From an uncultured Ruminococcus sp. (GTDB lineage Bacteria; Bacillota; Clostridia; Oscillospirales; Ruminococcaceae), in contig CACYSH010000024.1 of NCBI GenBank assembly GCA_902776945.1, positions 1 to 64,000 on the forward strand: 64,000 nt of DNA, read 5' to 3'. Position numbers and translations under genes: made by a program. The notes beneath the pieces are model-generated. The model was given only the letters and a program-made list of their open reading frames with translations. It was not told the DNA's origin and did not search any database. This document shows positions 35,412 to 44,409 of the stretch, piece by piece (within the stretch, counting starts at the first letter, position 1; the number at the start of each line of letters is the position of its first letter).

Positions 35412-36674
35412 ATGAATAAGAAAATTATAAGCGGGCTGGCGGCTTTGGCTGTCGTGTTTGCGGGCGCGGGTGCTTTGCCTGCGGGGACTTTTGAGGGCTT
35501 TTCGCTGACAGCGAGCGCGGAAAAAGTGGAAATCGTTGACAGCGGATATTGTGGCAATGAAAATGAAAACGAAGGTAAAAATGTCACTTGGACGCTTGAC
35601 AGCGAGGGTACGCTTGCCATTGACGGAACAGGGGATATGGAGAATTACAGCTTTGGTCGTTCTCCGTGGTATTTTGATAGCAAAATTAAACAAATAATAA
35701 TATATAATGGCGTTACGAGCATTGGCGAATATGCTTTCTTCGGCTGCAGAAGCCTTGAAAGCATAACTATACCGGACAGCGTTACAAGCATTGACGACTG
35801 GGCATTCGCCGGCTGCAGAAGCCTTGAAAGCATAACTATCCCGGACAGCGTTATGAGCATTGGCGACGATGCTTTCCAATACTGCACAAGCCTTTCAAGC
35901 ATAACTATCCCGGACGGCGTTACGAGCGTTGGCTCTTATGCTTTTTTGAACTGCACAAGCCTTGTAAGCGTAACTATCCCGGACAGCGTTACGAGCATTG
36001 GCTCCTATGCGTTTTCGACCTGCAAAAGCCTTGCAAGCGTAACTATCCCGGACAGTGTAACGAGCATTGGTGACCGTGCTTTCACCTGGTGTACAAGCCT
36101 TACAAGCGTAACTATCCCGAGCAGTGTTACGAAAATTGACGACTATGCTTTTTGTAGCTGCACAAGCCTTGAAAGCATAACTATCCCGGACAGCGTTACA
36201 AGCATTGGCAAGTATGCTTTCTCCGATTGTACACACCTTGTTAGCATAATTATCCCAAAAAGCGTTATGCATATTGGAAAAAAGGCTTTAGGATATAACG
36301 AATTTAATAATAAAAAACCTGACGGCTTCACAATAAAGGGCTACAAAGGCACCGCCGCCGAGACCTACGCCAGCAAAAACGGCTTTAATTTTGTTTCCCT
36401 CAGCGATAACAAATATCCCAATGTCAAGTCCGAAGTGAAGGACGGTCGTTTCCGTATAAAATGGAAGCCTGTTCCCGGTGCCGAAAAGTACGGCATAGCC
36501 TTGTATCAGTCGGGCAGCTGGCGCGTAAAAGTGCAGCTGCCGGCAAATGTCACCAGCTACACCTCGCCTAAGTTAAAGAGCGGTGTATATACAATAGTAG
36601 TTTGTGCTAAGATAAACGGCAAATGGGATACAAGCAATATCGCCAAAAGAGCTTTCAGAATCATTATAAAATGA
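35412..36674 (+). CDS. Secreted LRR protein, single lobe, very regular repeats
   Basis: 420 residues. Shared signal peptide MNKKIISGLAALAVVFAGAG. The cap contains [20 protein letters not shown], almost the same as the dockerin-bearing member at 26551, which suggests that these two share their N-terminal half. About ten highly regular 23-residue repeats follow ([19 protein letters not shown]). The Fn3-like domain (about 333-418) is the most diverged of the six (DGRFRIKWKPVPGAEKYGIA). Confidence 0.88.
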   Translation: MNKKIISGLAALAVVFAGAGALPAGTFEGFSLTASAEKVEIVDSGYCGNENENEGKNVTWTLDSEGTLAIDGTGDMENYSFGRSPWYFDSKIKQIIIYNGVTSIGEYAFFGCRSLESITIPDSVTSIDDWAFAGCRSLESITIPDSVMSIGDDAFQYCTSLSSITIPDGVTSVGSYAFLNCTSLVSVTIPDSVTSIGSYAFSTCKSLASVTIPDSVTSIGDRAFTWCTSLTSVTIPSSVTKIDDYAFCSCTSLESITIPDSVTSIGKYAFSDCTHLVSIIIPKSVMHIGKKALGYNEFNNKKPDGFTIKGYKGTAAETYASKNGFNFVSLSDNKYPNVKSEVKDGRFRIKWKPVPGAEKYGIALYQSGSWRVKVQLPANVTSYTSPKLKSGVYTIVVCAKINGKWDTSNIAKRAFRIIIK

Positions 36675-36705
36675 TACACGACAGTTAAAAATTATCCGTA
36701 AAAAC

Positions 36706-36742
36706 AAACGGCAGAGCGCCCCAAAGCGTTCTGCCGTGTTTG
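36706..36742 (+). terminator. LRR-locus terminator 6
   Basis: AAACGGCAGAGCGC...GCGTTCTGCCGTGTTT stem-loop. Confidence 0.8.
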
Positions 36743-36787
36743 TTAAATTTGCTATATTTAGTTGTGAAATATTGTATGTTTTTATGC

Positions 36788-36816
36788 TTGAAACACAATC
36801 AAAAATATAGTATAAT
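36788..36816 (+). promoter_or_regulatory. LRR-locus promoter 7
   Basis: TTGAAA (36788-36793), 17 bp, TATAAT (36811-36816). Confidence 0.85.
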
Positions 36817-36856
36817 TATAATATGGCATTATATCACATTAAAGGAGTTTTTTCTG

Positions 36857-38779
36857 ATGAATAAAAGATTTGTAAGCGGGTTGGCGGCTTTAGCGGTCGT
36901 GTTTGCGGGCGCGGGGGCTTTGCCTGTTGGGACGTTCGAGGGCTTTTCGCTGACGGCAAGCGCGGCGGAAATTGTCCAGAGCGGCGAGTGCGGCGAAAAT
37001 CTTACCTGGATGCTCGACAGCGAGGGTACGCTTACCATAAGCGGTACCGGGAATTTTGAAAATTACTACTGGAACACTATTCCGTGGTATAACAGCAGAA
37101 AGGACATTAAGAAAATAATAATAAAAAGCGGCGTTACGAGCGTTGGCAACCGTGCTTTCTATGGCTGCACAAACGTTGAAAGCGCAACTATCCCGGACGG
37201 CGTTACAAGCATTGGCATAGGTGCTTTCTATAACTGCGAAAGCCTTGAAAGCATAAAGATCCCGGACGGCGTAACGAGCATCAGCGGTGAGGTTTTCTAT
37301 AACTGCAAAAGCCTTAAAAGCATAAATATCCCGGACAGCGTTACAAGCATTGGCGGCAGTGCTTTCTATAACTGCGAAAGCCTTGAAAGCATAAATATCC
37401 CAGACAGCGTGACATTCATTGGCGTAGGTGCTTTCAGTATCTGCAAAAGCCTTTCAAGCATAGCTATCCCGAACGGCGTTACGTCCATTAGCAACCTCAC
37501 CTTCTGCTACTGCACAAGCCTTGAAAGCATAATTATCCCGGACAGTGTGACATTCATTGGTCCCCGCGCTTTCCATGACTGCACAAGTCTGAAAAGCGTA
37601 ACTATCCCGTACAGCGTTAAGCGCATTGACGAAGAGGCTTTCGGATATTATTATTATACTACCAGCAGCGGTGCGACCAGCAGTAAAGCTAAAAAGGACA
37701 AAAACTTCACGATAACGGGCAATAAATGCACCGCCGCCGAGAAATATGCCAATGAAAACGGCTTTAAATTCATCGCCCTTAAAGCGGTAGTCGTTGACAG
37801 CGGAGAATGCGGAGAAAACCTCACATGGGAGCTTGACAGCGAGGGTACGCTTACGATCACCGGCACGGGAGATATTGAGAAATCCAGCTCTGGCGAAATT
37901 CCGTGGAATAGCAGAAAAAGCGATATTAATCAAATAATAATAAACAGCGGCGTTACTGGCATTGGCAACGGTGCTTTCTATGCCTGCACAAACGTTAAGA
38001 GCGTAACTATCCCTGACGGCGTTACGAGAATCGGCAGATTTGCTTTTGAGAGCTGCTCAAAACTTGAAAGCATAGCTATCCCGGACAGCGTTACGAGAAT
38101 CGGCAGATTTGCTTTTTGGGACTGCTCAAAACTTGAAAGCATAGCTATCCCGGACAGCGTTACGACGATCAGCAACGGTGCTTTTAGTTCGTGCGGTCTT
38201 AAAAACATAACTATCCCGGACAGCGTGACATCCATTGGCATAAGTGCTTTCGCATACTGTAAAAGTCTTGAAAGCGTTTCTATCCCCGACAGCGTTAAAG
38301 GCATAGGTAATCTGGCTTTCGACGGTTGCACAAGCCTGAAAAGCATAACTGTCCCGGGCAGAGTTAAGACAATTGGCGAAAAGGCTTTTGGATATTATTA
38401 TGATAACGGTTATAAAAAAGTTGACGGCTTCACGATAAAAGGTCACAAAGGCACCGCCGTCCAGACCTACGCTAATGAAAACGGCTTTGATTTCATCGCC
38501 CTTGACAGCACAGGGAAATATCCCGTTGTTACGTCCGGGGTCAATGAAAGACAGTTCGATTTAAAATGGACTTCCGTTCAGGGTGCCGAGGGGTACGGCT
38601 TAGCCGTATATCAGTCGGGCAAATGGCGGATAAAAGAGCAGTTTGAGGCAGATGTTACAGCCTACACCTCGCCCAAAATGAAAACAGGCACTTATAAAAT
38701 GGCAGTCTGCGCCAAGATAAACGGCGAATGGAATACAAGCAGCCTTAACCAAAGGGCTTTCACCGTTACAATAGCATGA
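36857..38779 (+). CDS. Secreted LRR protein, two-lobed, last member of the array
   Basis: 640 residues from the ATG at 36857 (AAAGGAG upstream; an earlier in-frame ATG would lie before the promoter). Signal peptide MNKRFVSGLAALAVVFAGAG. Two lobes, each with a '[19 protein letters not shown]' cap (about 44 and 328). Lobe one has about nine repeats and lobe two about eight. A Ser/Lys-rich insert (TTSSGATSSKAKKDK, about 268-282) precedes the first end cap. The Fn3-like domain spans about 555-640. It is followed by the locus terminator and a convergent antiporter gene, which marks the end of the array. Confidence 0.88.
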   Translation: MNKRFVSGLAALAVVFAGAGALPVGTFEGFSLTASAAEIVQSGECGENLTWMLDSEGTLTISGTGNFENYYWNTIPWYNSRKDIKKIIIKSGVTSVGNRAFYGCTNVESATIPDGVTSIGIGAFYNCESLESIKIPDGVTSISGEVFYNCKSLKSINIPDSVTSIGGSAFYNCESLESINIPDSVTFIGVGAFSICKSLSSIAIPNGVTSISNLTFCYCTSLESIIIPDSVTFIGPRAFHDCTSLKSVTIPYSVKRIDEEAFGYYYYTTSSGATSSKAKKDKNFTITGNKCTAAEKYANENGFKFIALKAVVVDSGECGENLTWELDSEGTLTITGTGDIEKSSSGEIPWNSRKSDINQIIINSGVTGIGNGAFYACTNVKSVTIPDGVTRIGRFAFESCSKLESIAIPDSVTRIGRFAFWDCSKLESIAIPDSVTTISNGAFSSCGLKNITIPDSVTSIGISAFAYCKSLESVSIPDSVKGIGNLAFDGCTSLKSITVPGRVKTIGEKAFGYYYDNGYKKVDGFTIKGHKGTAVQTYANENGFDFIALDSTGKYPVVTSGVNERQFDLKWTSVQGAEGYGLAVYQSGKWRIKEQFEADVTAYTSPKMKTGTYKMAVCAKINGEWNTSSLNQRAFTVTIA

Positions 38780-38811
38780 TACAGGACAGCTAAAAATTAT
38801 CCGTAAAAACA

Positions 38812-38850
38812 AGCGGCAGAACGCCCCAAAGCGTTCTGCCGTAATTATTT
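38812..38850. terminator. LRR-locus terminator 7, shared with the antiporter gene
   Basis: GCGGCAGAACGC...GCGTTCTGCCG stem between two convergent genes. Confidence 0.75.
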
Positions 38851-38854
38851 GCCT

Positions 38855-40051
38855 TTATGCCGCCGCCTGTTCGGGAGCGGGGTCGGGGGACTTGCCGTAG
38901 AGGTATTTAAGCAGTATCGGCGTAACGATGCTCGATACGATTATCAGCAGAATTACCGCCGTGAAATACGACGAGTCGATTATGCCGAGCGCCAAGCCCT
39001 TGCTCGTGATGATGAGCGCTACCTCGCCGCGGGTCATCATGCCAGCGCCTATCTTTAAGCAGTCGATGTTTTTGAACTTAAAAGCCTTAGCCGCCAGCCC
39101 GCAGCCGATCACCTTGGTAAGCATCGCCACCGCCACGAACAGCACCGAAAACACAAGCATACTGCTGTCAACATCGCTGAAATTCGTTTTCAAACCTATC
39201 CCGACAAAGAATATCGGCGCGAAGAACATATAGCCGTTCACGCTCACCTTGCTGTCGATGTAGTCCGCGTCGCGCACGTTGCAGAGGATTATCCCCGCGA
39301 TGTACGCGCCCGTGATGTCCGCAATGCCGAAAAATTCCTCCGCGACGTAGGCAAGCACAAAGCACAGCGAAAGCGCGATTATCGGAATGCGGCGCGTGTG
39401 CGGATATTTCTCGTCGAGCTTTTTGAACACGCGGTAAATGACATACCCCAGCGCGAACGAAAGCACCAAAAACAGCGCCACTTTCAGCGAAACGACGGCG
39501 GGCTTGTTGTCGGGGTCTTTAAAGCCGAGTACAAAGGTCAGAACGATTATGCCGATAACGTCATCAATTATCGCGGCGGAAAGGATCGTCTGCCCGACAT
39601 GACCGTTAAGAAAGCCCATTTCCTTCAGCACCTCGACCGTAATGCCAACCGAAGTTGCGGTCATAATGCTGCCGATGAACACGGCGCGGAAAAACTGCTC
39701 CGTGCCGAACCCGTCAAAGCCGTATACCCCAAGATAAAGCAGCGTTCCGCCCGCCATTGGCACGAATACGCCCACGCAGGCGATGATGAACGCCTGAAAG
39801 CCCGACTTTTTCAGCTCCTGCAAATTGGTCTCCAGTCCCGCTGAAAACATGATAAGTATAACGCCGATCTCCGCCATCTGGCTGAGAAAATCGCTCGGCT
39901 GAACGGCACCGAGCAGGCAGGGTCCGATGATAAGCCCCGCGATTATCTCGCCCACGACCATAGGAGCCTTGACCTTACGCGCCAAAAGCCCCATGAGCTT
40001 CGCGGACATCATTATCAGCGCGAGATCGAGCAATACTGTATAGCTTTTCAA
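38855..40051 (-). CDS. Cation:proton antiporter (CPA2 / KefB-like)
   Basis: 398 residues with about 12 membrane segments. Motifs of the CPA2 family: VVGEIIAGLIIGPCLLG in helix 2, MTATSVGITVEVL, and the paired aspartates in AAIIDDVIGI at about residues 163-172 that carry Na+ or K+ and H+. No C-terminal RCK/TrkA domain, so it is a bare transport unit. The start is TTG at 40051, supported by GGAAAGGGAGAG 7 nt upstream. It follows the anion-permease gene by 19 bp, so the two form an operon. Ion specificity cannot be read from sequence. Confidence 0.88.
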   Translation of the reverse strand: MKSYTVLLDLALIMMSAKLMGLLARKVKAPMVVGEIIAGLIIGPCLLGAVQPSDFLSQMAEIGVILIMFSAGLETNLQELKKSGFQAFIIACVGVFVPMAGGTLLYLGVYGFDGFGTEQFFRAVFIGSIMTATSVGITVEVLKEMGFLNGHVGQTILSAAIIDDVIGIIVLTFVLGFKDPDNKPAVVSLKVALFLVLSFALGYVIYRVFKKLDEKYPHTRRIPIIALSLCFVLAYVAEEFFGIADITGAYIAGIILCNVRDADYIDSKVSVNGYMFFAPIFFVGIGLKTNFSDVDSSMLVFSVLFVAVAMLTKVIGCGLAAKAFKFKNIDCLKIGAGMMTRGEVALIITSKGLALGIIDSSYFTAVILLIIVSSIVTPILLKYLYGKSPDPAPEQAAA

Positions 40052-40070
40052 ATCACACTCTCCCTTTCCG

Positions 40071-41177
40071 TCAGCCGATAAGCGATACCGCTCTCTGCAA
40101 CAGCAGCAGAAGTATCAGCATACCGAAATTCACCGCCGAGAACACCGCCATGTATTTTACCGAATCTGCGCCCTCGGTCTTGCGGTAGAACTGGAACGAG
40201 ATAAGACTCGCGAGCGAGGCGATTATGGTTCCCAGCCCGCCGATGTTCACGCCTAAAAGCAGCTGCGTTCCGCTGCCCGTAAAGCCCGAAAGCATGACGG
40301 CGGCGGGGACGTTGCTTATCACCTGCGAAAGCGCGGCGGAAACGAGCAGTTCCCTGCCCTTCATGATACCCGAGAAAAAGTCGCTGACTGCGCCGATACG
40401 CGCAATGTTCCCGACGAACACGAAAAAGCATACGAACGTGGCAAGCAGCGGGTAATCGACCTTTTTCAGCAGACTGCGGTTGAAGATAAGCGCCGTCGCC
40501 ACCGCCGCGATAAGGCAGACCCAGTCGGGGATATAGCCGAACACGGTCAGCAGGCAGACGATGAAAAGCACGGAATATCCCGCGAGGGGCGCGGCTTCGA
40601 GAGCGTGTTCCTCATGCTCCGTACCCGAACATTTGTCCTTCGGCAGAAGAAGGGTCAGCAGGACGAGGATAAGCAGACTCGCGATACCTGCGGGAGCCAT
40701 AGTCTTTATGAAAACACCCGCCGTGAGCTTATAGCTGTTGTAAATAAACAAATTCTGCGGGTTGCCAACAGGTGTCAGCATACTTCCGAGATTCGCGGCG
40801 GCGGTTTCAAGCACGATCGTAAGTATCAGGCTTTTGCGGTCGGCACCGCCCATAGCTATCAATGTCAGGGGGATAAAGGTCAGAAGGGCTACGTCGTTTG
40901 TCACCGCCATTGAGGTAAAAAAGCAGATCAGCACGAAAACAAGCCCGAGCCGCCGCACAGTCCCCGCGTGTTCAAGCAGGCGGTCGGTGACTTTCTCGAA
41001 AATGCCCGCGCTGCGGAAGCCCGCAACGGCGGTCATCAGCGAGAAAAGCTGTATCAGCACGGTGCGGTCAACATATCCCGCGTATCCCGCGTCGGGCGGA
41101 ACGATAAACATTGTAATAACAGACGCAATAAAAGCAGCCGCAAGAACCGGCTGCGCTTTAAGGAATTTCAGCATCAT
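40071..41177 (-). CDS. SLC13/ArsB-type anion permease
   Basis: 368 residues, about 9-10 hydrophobic segments. The conserved TNDVALLTFIPLTL motif, followed by TAAANLGSMLTPVGNPQN in pieces (ETAAANLGSMLTP, VGNPQNLF), is characteristic of the ion transporter superfamily branch holding ArsB, NhaD and citrate/anion permeases. No ars regulators or reductase are nearby, so arsenite efflux is not supported; a carboxylate or Na+/H+ role is equally possible. The start is one of two adjacent ATGs (41177 or 41174) after AGAGGGAAG. Confidence 0.85.
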   Translation of the reverse strand: MMLKFLKAQPVLAAAFIASVITMFIVPPDAGYAGYVDRTVLIQLFSLMTAVAGFRSAGIFEKVTDRLLEHAGTVRRLGLVFVLICFFTSMAVTNDVALLTFIPLTLIAMGGADRKSLILTIVLETAAANLGSMLTPVGNPQNLFIYNSYKLTAGVFIKTMAPAGIASLLILVLLTLLLPKDKCSGTEHEEHALEAAPLAGYSVLFIVCLLTVFGYIPDWVCLIAAVATALIFNRSLLKKVDYPLLATFVCFFVFVGNIARIGAVSDFFSGIMKGRELLVSAALSQVISNVPAAVMLSGFTGSGTQLLLGVNIGGLGTIIASLASLISFQFYRKTEGADSVKYMAVFSAVNFGMLILLLLLQRAVSLIG

Positions 41178-41216
41178 ACTTCCCTCTTTTATAATAGTAT
41201 ATTTTTCAGCCTTTAT

Positions 41217-41245
41217 ATTATATCGCTGATTTCTTCTTAATTCAA
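41217..41245 (-). promoter_or_regulatory. Promoter of the permease-antiporter operon
   Basis: Minus strand TTGAAT (41240-41245), 17 bp, TATAAT (41217-41222), the same elements as the LRR promoters. Confidence 0.8.
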
Positions 41246-41287
41246 CACTTAATTTGTCAATATTCGTGAGATAATATTTTAACGCCG

Positions 41288-41330
41288 AAAAAACGGCAGG
41301 ACGAACCACAGCGGTACGTTCTGCCGTTTT
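41288..41330 (-). terminator. Terminator of glgP
   Basis: AAAACGGCAGAACG...CGT.CTGCCGTTTT stem, the same CGGCAGAACG core as the LRR-locus terminators, 36 bp after the glgP stop. Confidence 0.8.
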
Positions 41331-41365
41331 GAATATTATTCAGGTCTGTTTTTCTGCAAATATTT

Positions 41366-43846
41366 TTAAACCTTTACCGGTTTTATGCCCCAGATATTCT
41401 CCGCATAATCCTTTATCGTTCTGTCAGACGAGAACTTGCCCGCACTGCACATATTCAGCCAGCACTTTCTCGCAAATCCCAGTTCATCGCGGAACTCGCG
41501 GTTGACTTTGAGCTTCGCCTCAACATAGCTTTCCAGGTCGCCCAGCAGATAATAATGATCGGGAACGTGCCAGCTCGCACCGTCCGTCAGCGCCGCATAC
41601 AGCTCCTTGAACGTGCCTTCCTCGCCCGGGTGAGCCGCCTCCTCGCAGTCGCAGAAGCTGCCGTCTATCAGCTTATCAAGAACGCGCTTTATCTTCGGAT
41701 TTGCAAGATACTCACGCGGGTCATACTTCGGCATGATCTTTTCAAGGTCTTCCACTCTCGCGCCGAAGATGTAGTTGTTCTCCTCGCCCGCTTCTTCGGC
41801 TATCTCGATGTTAGCGCCGTCGTAGGTGCCGAGCGTTACCGTACCGTTAAGCATAAGTTTCATATTGCCCGTGCCGCTTGCTTCCGTGCCTGCGGTCGAG
41901 ATCTGCTCGGAAACGTCCGAACCCGCCACCAGCTTTTCCGCATAGCTTACGTTATAATTGCTGACAAATACGACCTTCAATTTGCCCGCAACAGCCGGAT
42001 CGTCGTCGCGCTCGATCATCTTTGCTATCTGATCTATAAAGCGAATGACAGCCTTCGCCCTGCGATAGCCGGGAGCCGACTTCGCACCAAAGAAGAAGGT
42101 CGTCGGGGTAAAGTCGGTTATGCTGCCGTCCTTCAAGCCGTAATAAATGTAAAGTATCGAGAAGGCGTTCAGCAGCTGGCGTTTGTACTCGTGCAGACGC
42201 TTTATCTGCGTGTCGAATATCGAATCGGTGTTTATCTCGCCGAACATACGCTCTGCCGGCTCGTTGCAGTCCCACTGGAAAACGCGGTCGCTGCGGGGCT
42301 TTTTGGCGTTTAAGATGTAGTCGGCAAGCTGTTTCTTTTTGGTCTTTTTGATCTCGATGAACTCGCGGAGAACGCTCTCGTCATCGGCGTATTTTTTGAG
42401 CTTACTAAGCTCGTCAAGGTTCTTCACCCAGTCCTCGCTGCCTAAAAGCCTTGTGATAAGCGCCGAAAGCTCGGGATTGCAGAGCCTTAACCAGCGGCGC
42501 TGCGTGATGCCGTTTGTCTCGTTAAGAAATCTCTCGGGATAAAGCGCATACCAGTCGGCGAGAGTGCTTGCTTTAAGTATCTCGGTGTGGATAGCCGCCA
42601 CGCCGTTCACATGACTGCCGACATAGCAAGCCATGTTCGCCATACGCAGCTTGCCGTCGCCGATCGGTGCTAAGTCGGCTATCTTCTTGCGGTCGAAGCC
42701 GTCCTTCTTCAAGGAATACATCTCCGCCTTGAAATGCTCGGAGATCATAAGGCAGATGTCGTAAATGCGCGGCAGCAGCTTTGACACAAGGCGGGTGTCC
42801 CACTTTTCGAGAGCCTCCTGCATTATCGTATGATTGGTGTAATTGAACACTCTCTGCGCGATGTCGAGCGCCTTTTCAAACGAATAGCGCTCCTCGTCCA
42901 CGAGTATGCGGATAAGCTCGGGGATAGAGATAACGGGGTGAGTGTCGTTAAGCTGAATCTGCACGAAATCGGGCAGCGTGTCGAGCGTGTCGTGAACGAT
43001 CTTGTGCTTTTTAACAATATCCTGCATCGACGCGGACGAGAAGAAATATTCCTGCTTCAGGCGGAGGATTCGTCCGTCCTCAAAGCTGTCGTTCGGGTAA
43101 AGCACTGCACTTATGCTCTCGGCGGCGGCACGTTCGGCAAAGGCTCCGACGAAATCGCCCGCATTGAACTTGGCAAAATCAAACTCGTTGACCGCCTCTG
43201 CCTGCCACAGGCGCAGCGTGCCGACATTGTTCGTACCAAAGCCGATAACAGGCATATCGTAAGGCACGGCACGGACAGCAAGCACCCTAAATTCGCCCTG
43301 ATAATAAACGGTCACAGCGTCCTCATCGTGACGGACAGACCACGGGTCGCCGTAGCGCTGCCAGTCGTCGGCAGTCTCAAGCTGACCCATTCTGAAACCG
43401 TCGTCGAGTGTCTGCCTGAACAGACCGTACTTGTAGCGTATGCCGTAGCCGTCAAGCGGCAGATCGTGCGCCGCCGCCGAATCAAGGAAGCAGGCCGCAA
43501 GACGACCCAAGCCGCCGTTGCCGAGCGCCGCGTCCTCGATCTCTTCAAGCTCCGAAAGCGAACGCCCAAGCTCCGCGAATGCCTTTTCGGCGGTATCGGT
43601 AAGCCCCGTACACAGCAGATTGTTATAAACGGCTCTGCCGACAAGGAACTCCATAGAGAGGTAGCAGGCGCGGCGGGCTTCAAGGTGAGCGGCGCGGCTC
43701 TGGCTCCATTCGTCGGCTATTTCGCCCATAACAGCGCCCGAAAGCACATCGTGCAGCTGCTGCGGGGTAGCCATGTCGGGCATTATGCTGTATTTCTCCT
43801 TTAAGCCCTCGATTATTTTTTCTTTAAGCATTTCGGTTGTTATCAT
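41366..43846 (-). CDS. glgP: Glycogen/starch/maltodextrin phosphorylase
   Basis: 826 residues, the standard length of family GT35 phosphorylases, which release glucose-1-phosphate from alpha-1,4-glucans. The PLP-binding lysine lies in TEASGTGNMKLMLNGTVTLG (about residue 662-667). GNGGLGRLAACFLDS and the RIVHDTLDTLP-type region are typical. The start is ATG at 43846, because a perfect AGGAGG lies 8 nt upstream; a start at 43867 would overlap it. It is the last gene of the malQ-X-Y-glgP operon, so it is likely to take linear glucans made available by MalQ. It could be called malP as easily as glgP. Confidence 0.96.
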   Translation of the reverse strand: MITTEMLKEKIIEGLKEKYSIMPDMATPQQLHDVLSGAVMGEIADEWSQSRAAHLEARRACYLSMEFLVGRAVYNNLLCTGLTDTAEKAFAELGRSLSELEEIEDAALGNGGLGRLAACFLDSAAAHDLPLDGYGIRYKYGLFRQTLDDGFRMGQLETADDWQRYGDPWSVRHDEDAVTVYYQGEFRVLAVRAVPYDMPVIGFGTNNVGTLRLWQAEAVNEFDFAKFNAGDFVGAFAERAAAESISAVLYPNDSFEDGRILRLKQEYFFSSASMQDIVKKHKIVHDTLDTLPDFVQIQLNDTHPVISIPELIRILVDEERYSFEKALDIAQRVFNYTNHTIMQEALEKWDTRLVSKLLPRIYDICLMISEHFKAEMYSLKKDGFDRKKIADLAPIGDGKLRMANMACYVGSHVNGVAAIHTEILKASTLADWYALYPERFLNETNGITQRRWLRLCNPELSALITRLLGSEDWVKNLDELSKLKKYADDESVLREFIEIKKTKKKQLADYILNAKKPRSDRVFQWDCNEPAERMFGEINTDSIFDTQIKRLHEYKRQLLNAFSILYIYYGLKDGSITDFTPTTFFFGAKSAPGYRRAKAVIRFIDQIAKMIERDDDPAVAGKLKVVFVSNYNVSYAEKLVAGSDVSEQISTAGTEASGTGNMKLMLNGTVTLGTYDGANIEIAEEAGEENNYIFGARVEDLEKIMPKYDPREYLANPKIKRVLDKLIDGSFCDCEEAAHPGEEGTFKELYAALTDGASWHVPDHYYLLGDLESYVEAKLKVNREFRDELGFARKCWLNMCSAGKFSSDRTIKDYAENIWGIKPVKV

Positions 43847-43867
43847 ATTATTTTCCTCCTGATACAT

Positions 43868-44380
43868 CTATATTTTCACTGATATTGTTATATCTTCGTA
43901 CTCGCTGAAGCTATTTGAAGACTTTTGCCTCTCAAATACTGATAAGTTTGAAGCCTTTGAGTTCAGATTGTACTCGGCTTTCACGCCGTTCTCCGTTTGC
44001 GTGAGATAAAGCTCGCAGTCAAAGCGCGTCACCTGATGCCAGTCCCAGTGCATTATTGACACCTGCACGGGGCGGTCACATTCGGGTATATCCAGCTCGT
44101 ATTCGTACATTGTCTTTTCCCCCGCCACGTCGGAGATAGTGACGGTGTTTCCGTCCTTGCCGAGGTTAAGGTCTCTCTTACCGCCTACGGTGCGGGAAAA
44201 GTCGGTTATGGTCACGCTGCTTACATCCACCGGTTCGCCGTCGAGGTAAACGCTCACGGTGCCTTTTATCCTCGCGCTGCCGAAGTAGAGCCGCCCCCTT
44301 TCGGGAGAGAGACACACACACGCCGCCGCGAAAAGCACAATGCACAGCACTATTATTATCGCTTTGCTTTTCTTTTTCAT
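43868..44380 (-). CDS. Membrane-anchored protein of unknown function
   Basis: 170 residues. An N-terminal hydrophobic helix (KAIIIVLCIVLFAAACVCLS) anchors or exports it; the Ala-Ala-Cys at about 20 could be a weak lipobox but lacks the usual pattern. The rest is beta-rich (IKGTVSVYLDGEPVDVSSVT, YEYELDIPECDRPVQVSIM, YLTQTENGVKAEYNLNSK) and probably an Ig-like extracytoplasmic domain. I do not recognise a family. It lies between a second unknown gene and glgP in an alpha-glucan operon, which suggests but does not prove a link to carbohydrate use. Confidence 0.75.
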   Translation of the reverse strand: MKKKSKAIIIVLCIVLFAAACVCLSPERGRLYFGSARIKGTVSVYLDGEPVDVSSVTITDFSRTVGGKRDLNLGKDGNTVTISDVAGEKTMYEYELDIPECDRPVQVSIMHWDWHQVTRFDCELYLTQTENGVKAEYNLNSKASNLSVFERQKSSNSFSEYEDITISVKI

Positions 44381-44409
44381 TTGCGCCTTAAAACGCTCTC
44401 CCCTTTACA

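Noticed and set aside
40071..41177. Arsenite exporter (ArsB) identity
   Set aside because: Only superfamily motifs are present; no arsR, arsC or arsA nearby, and an antiporter gene follows instead.
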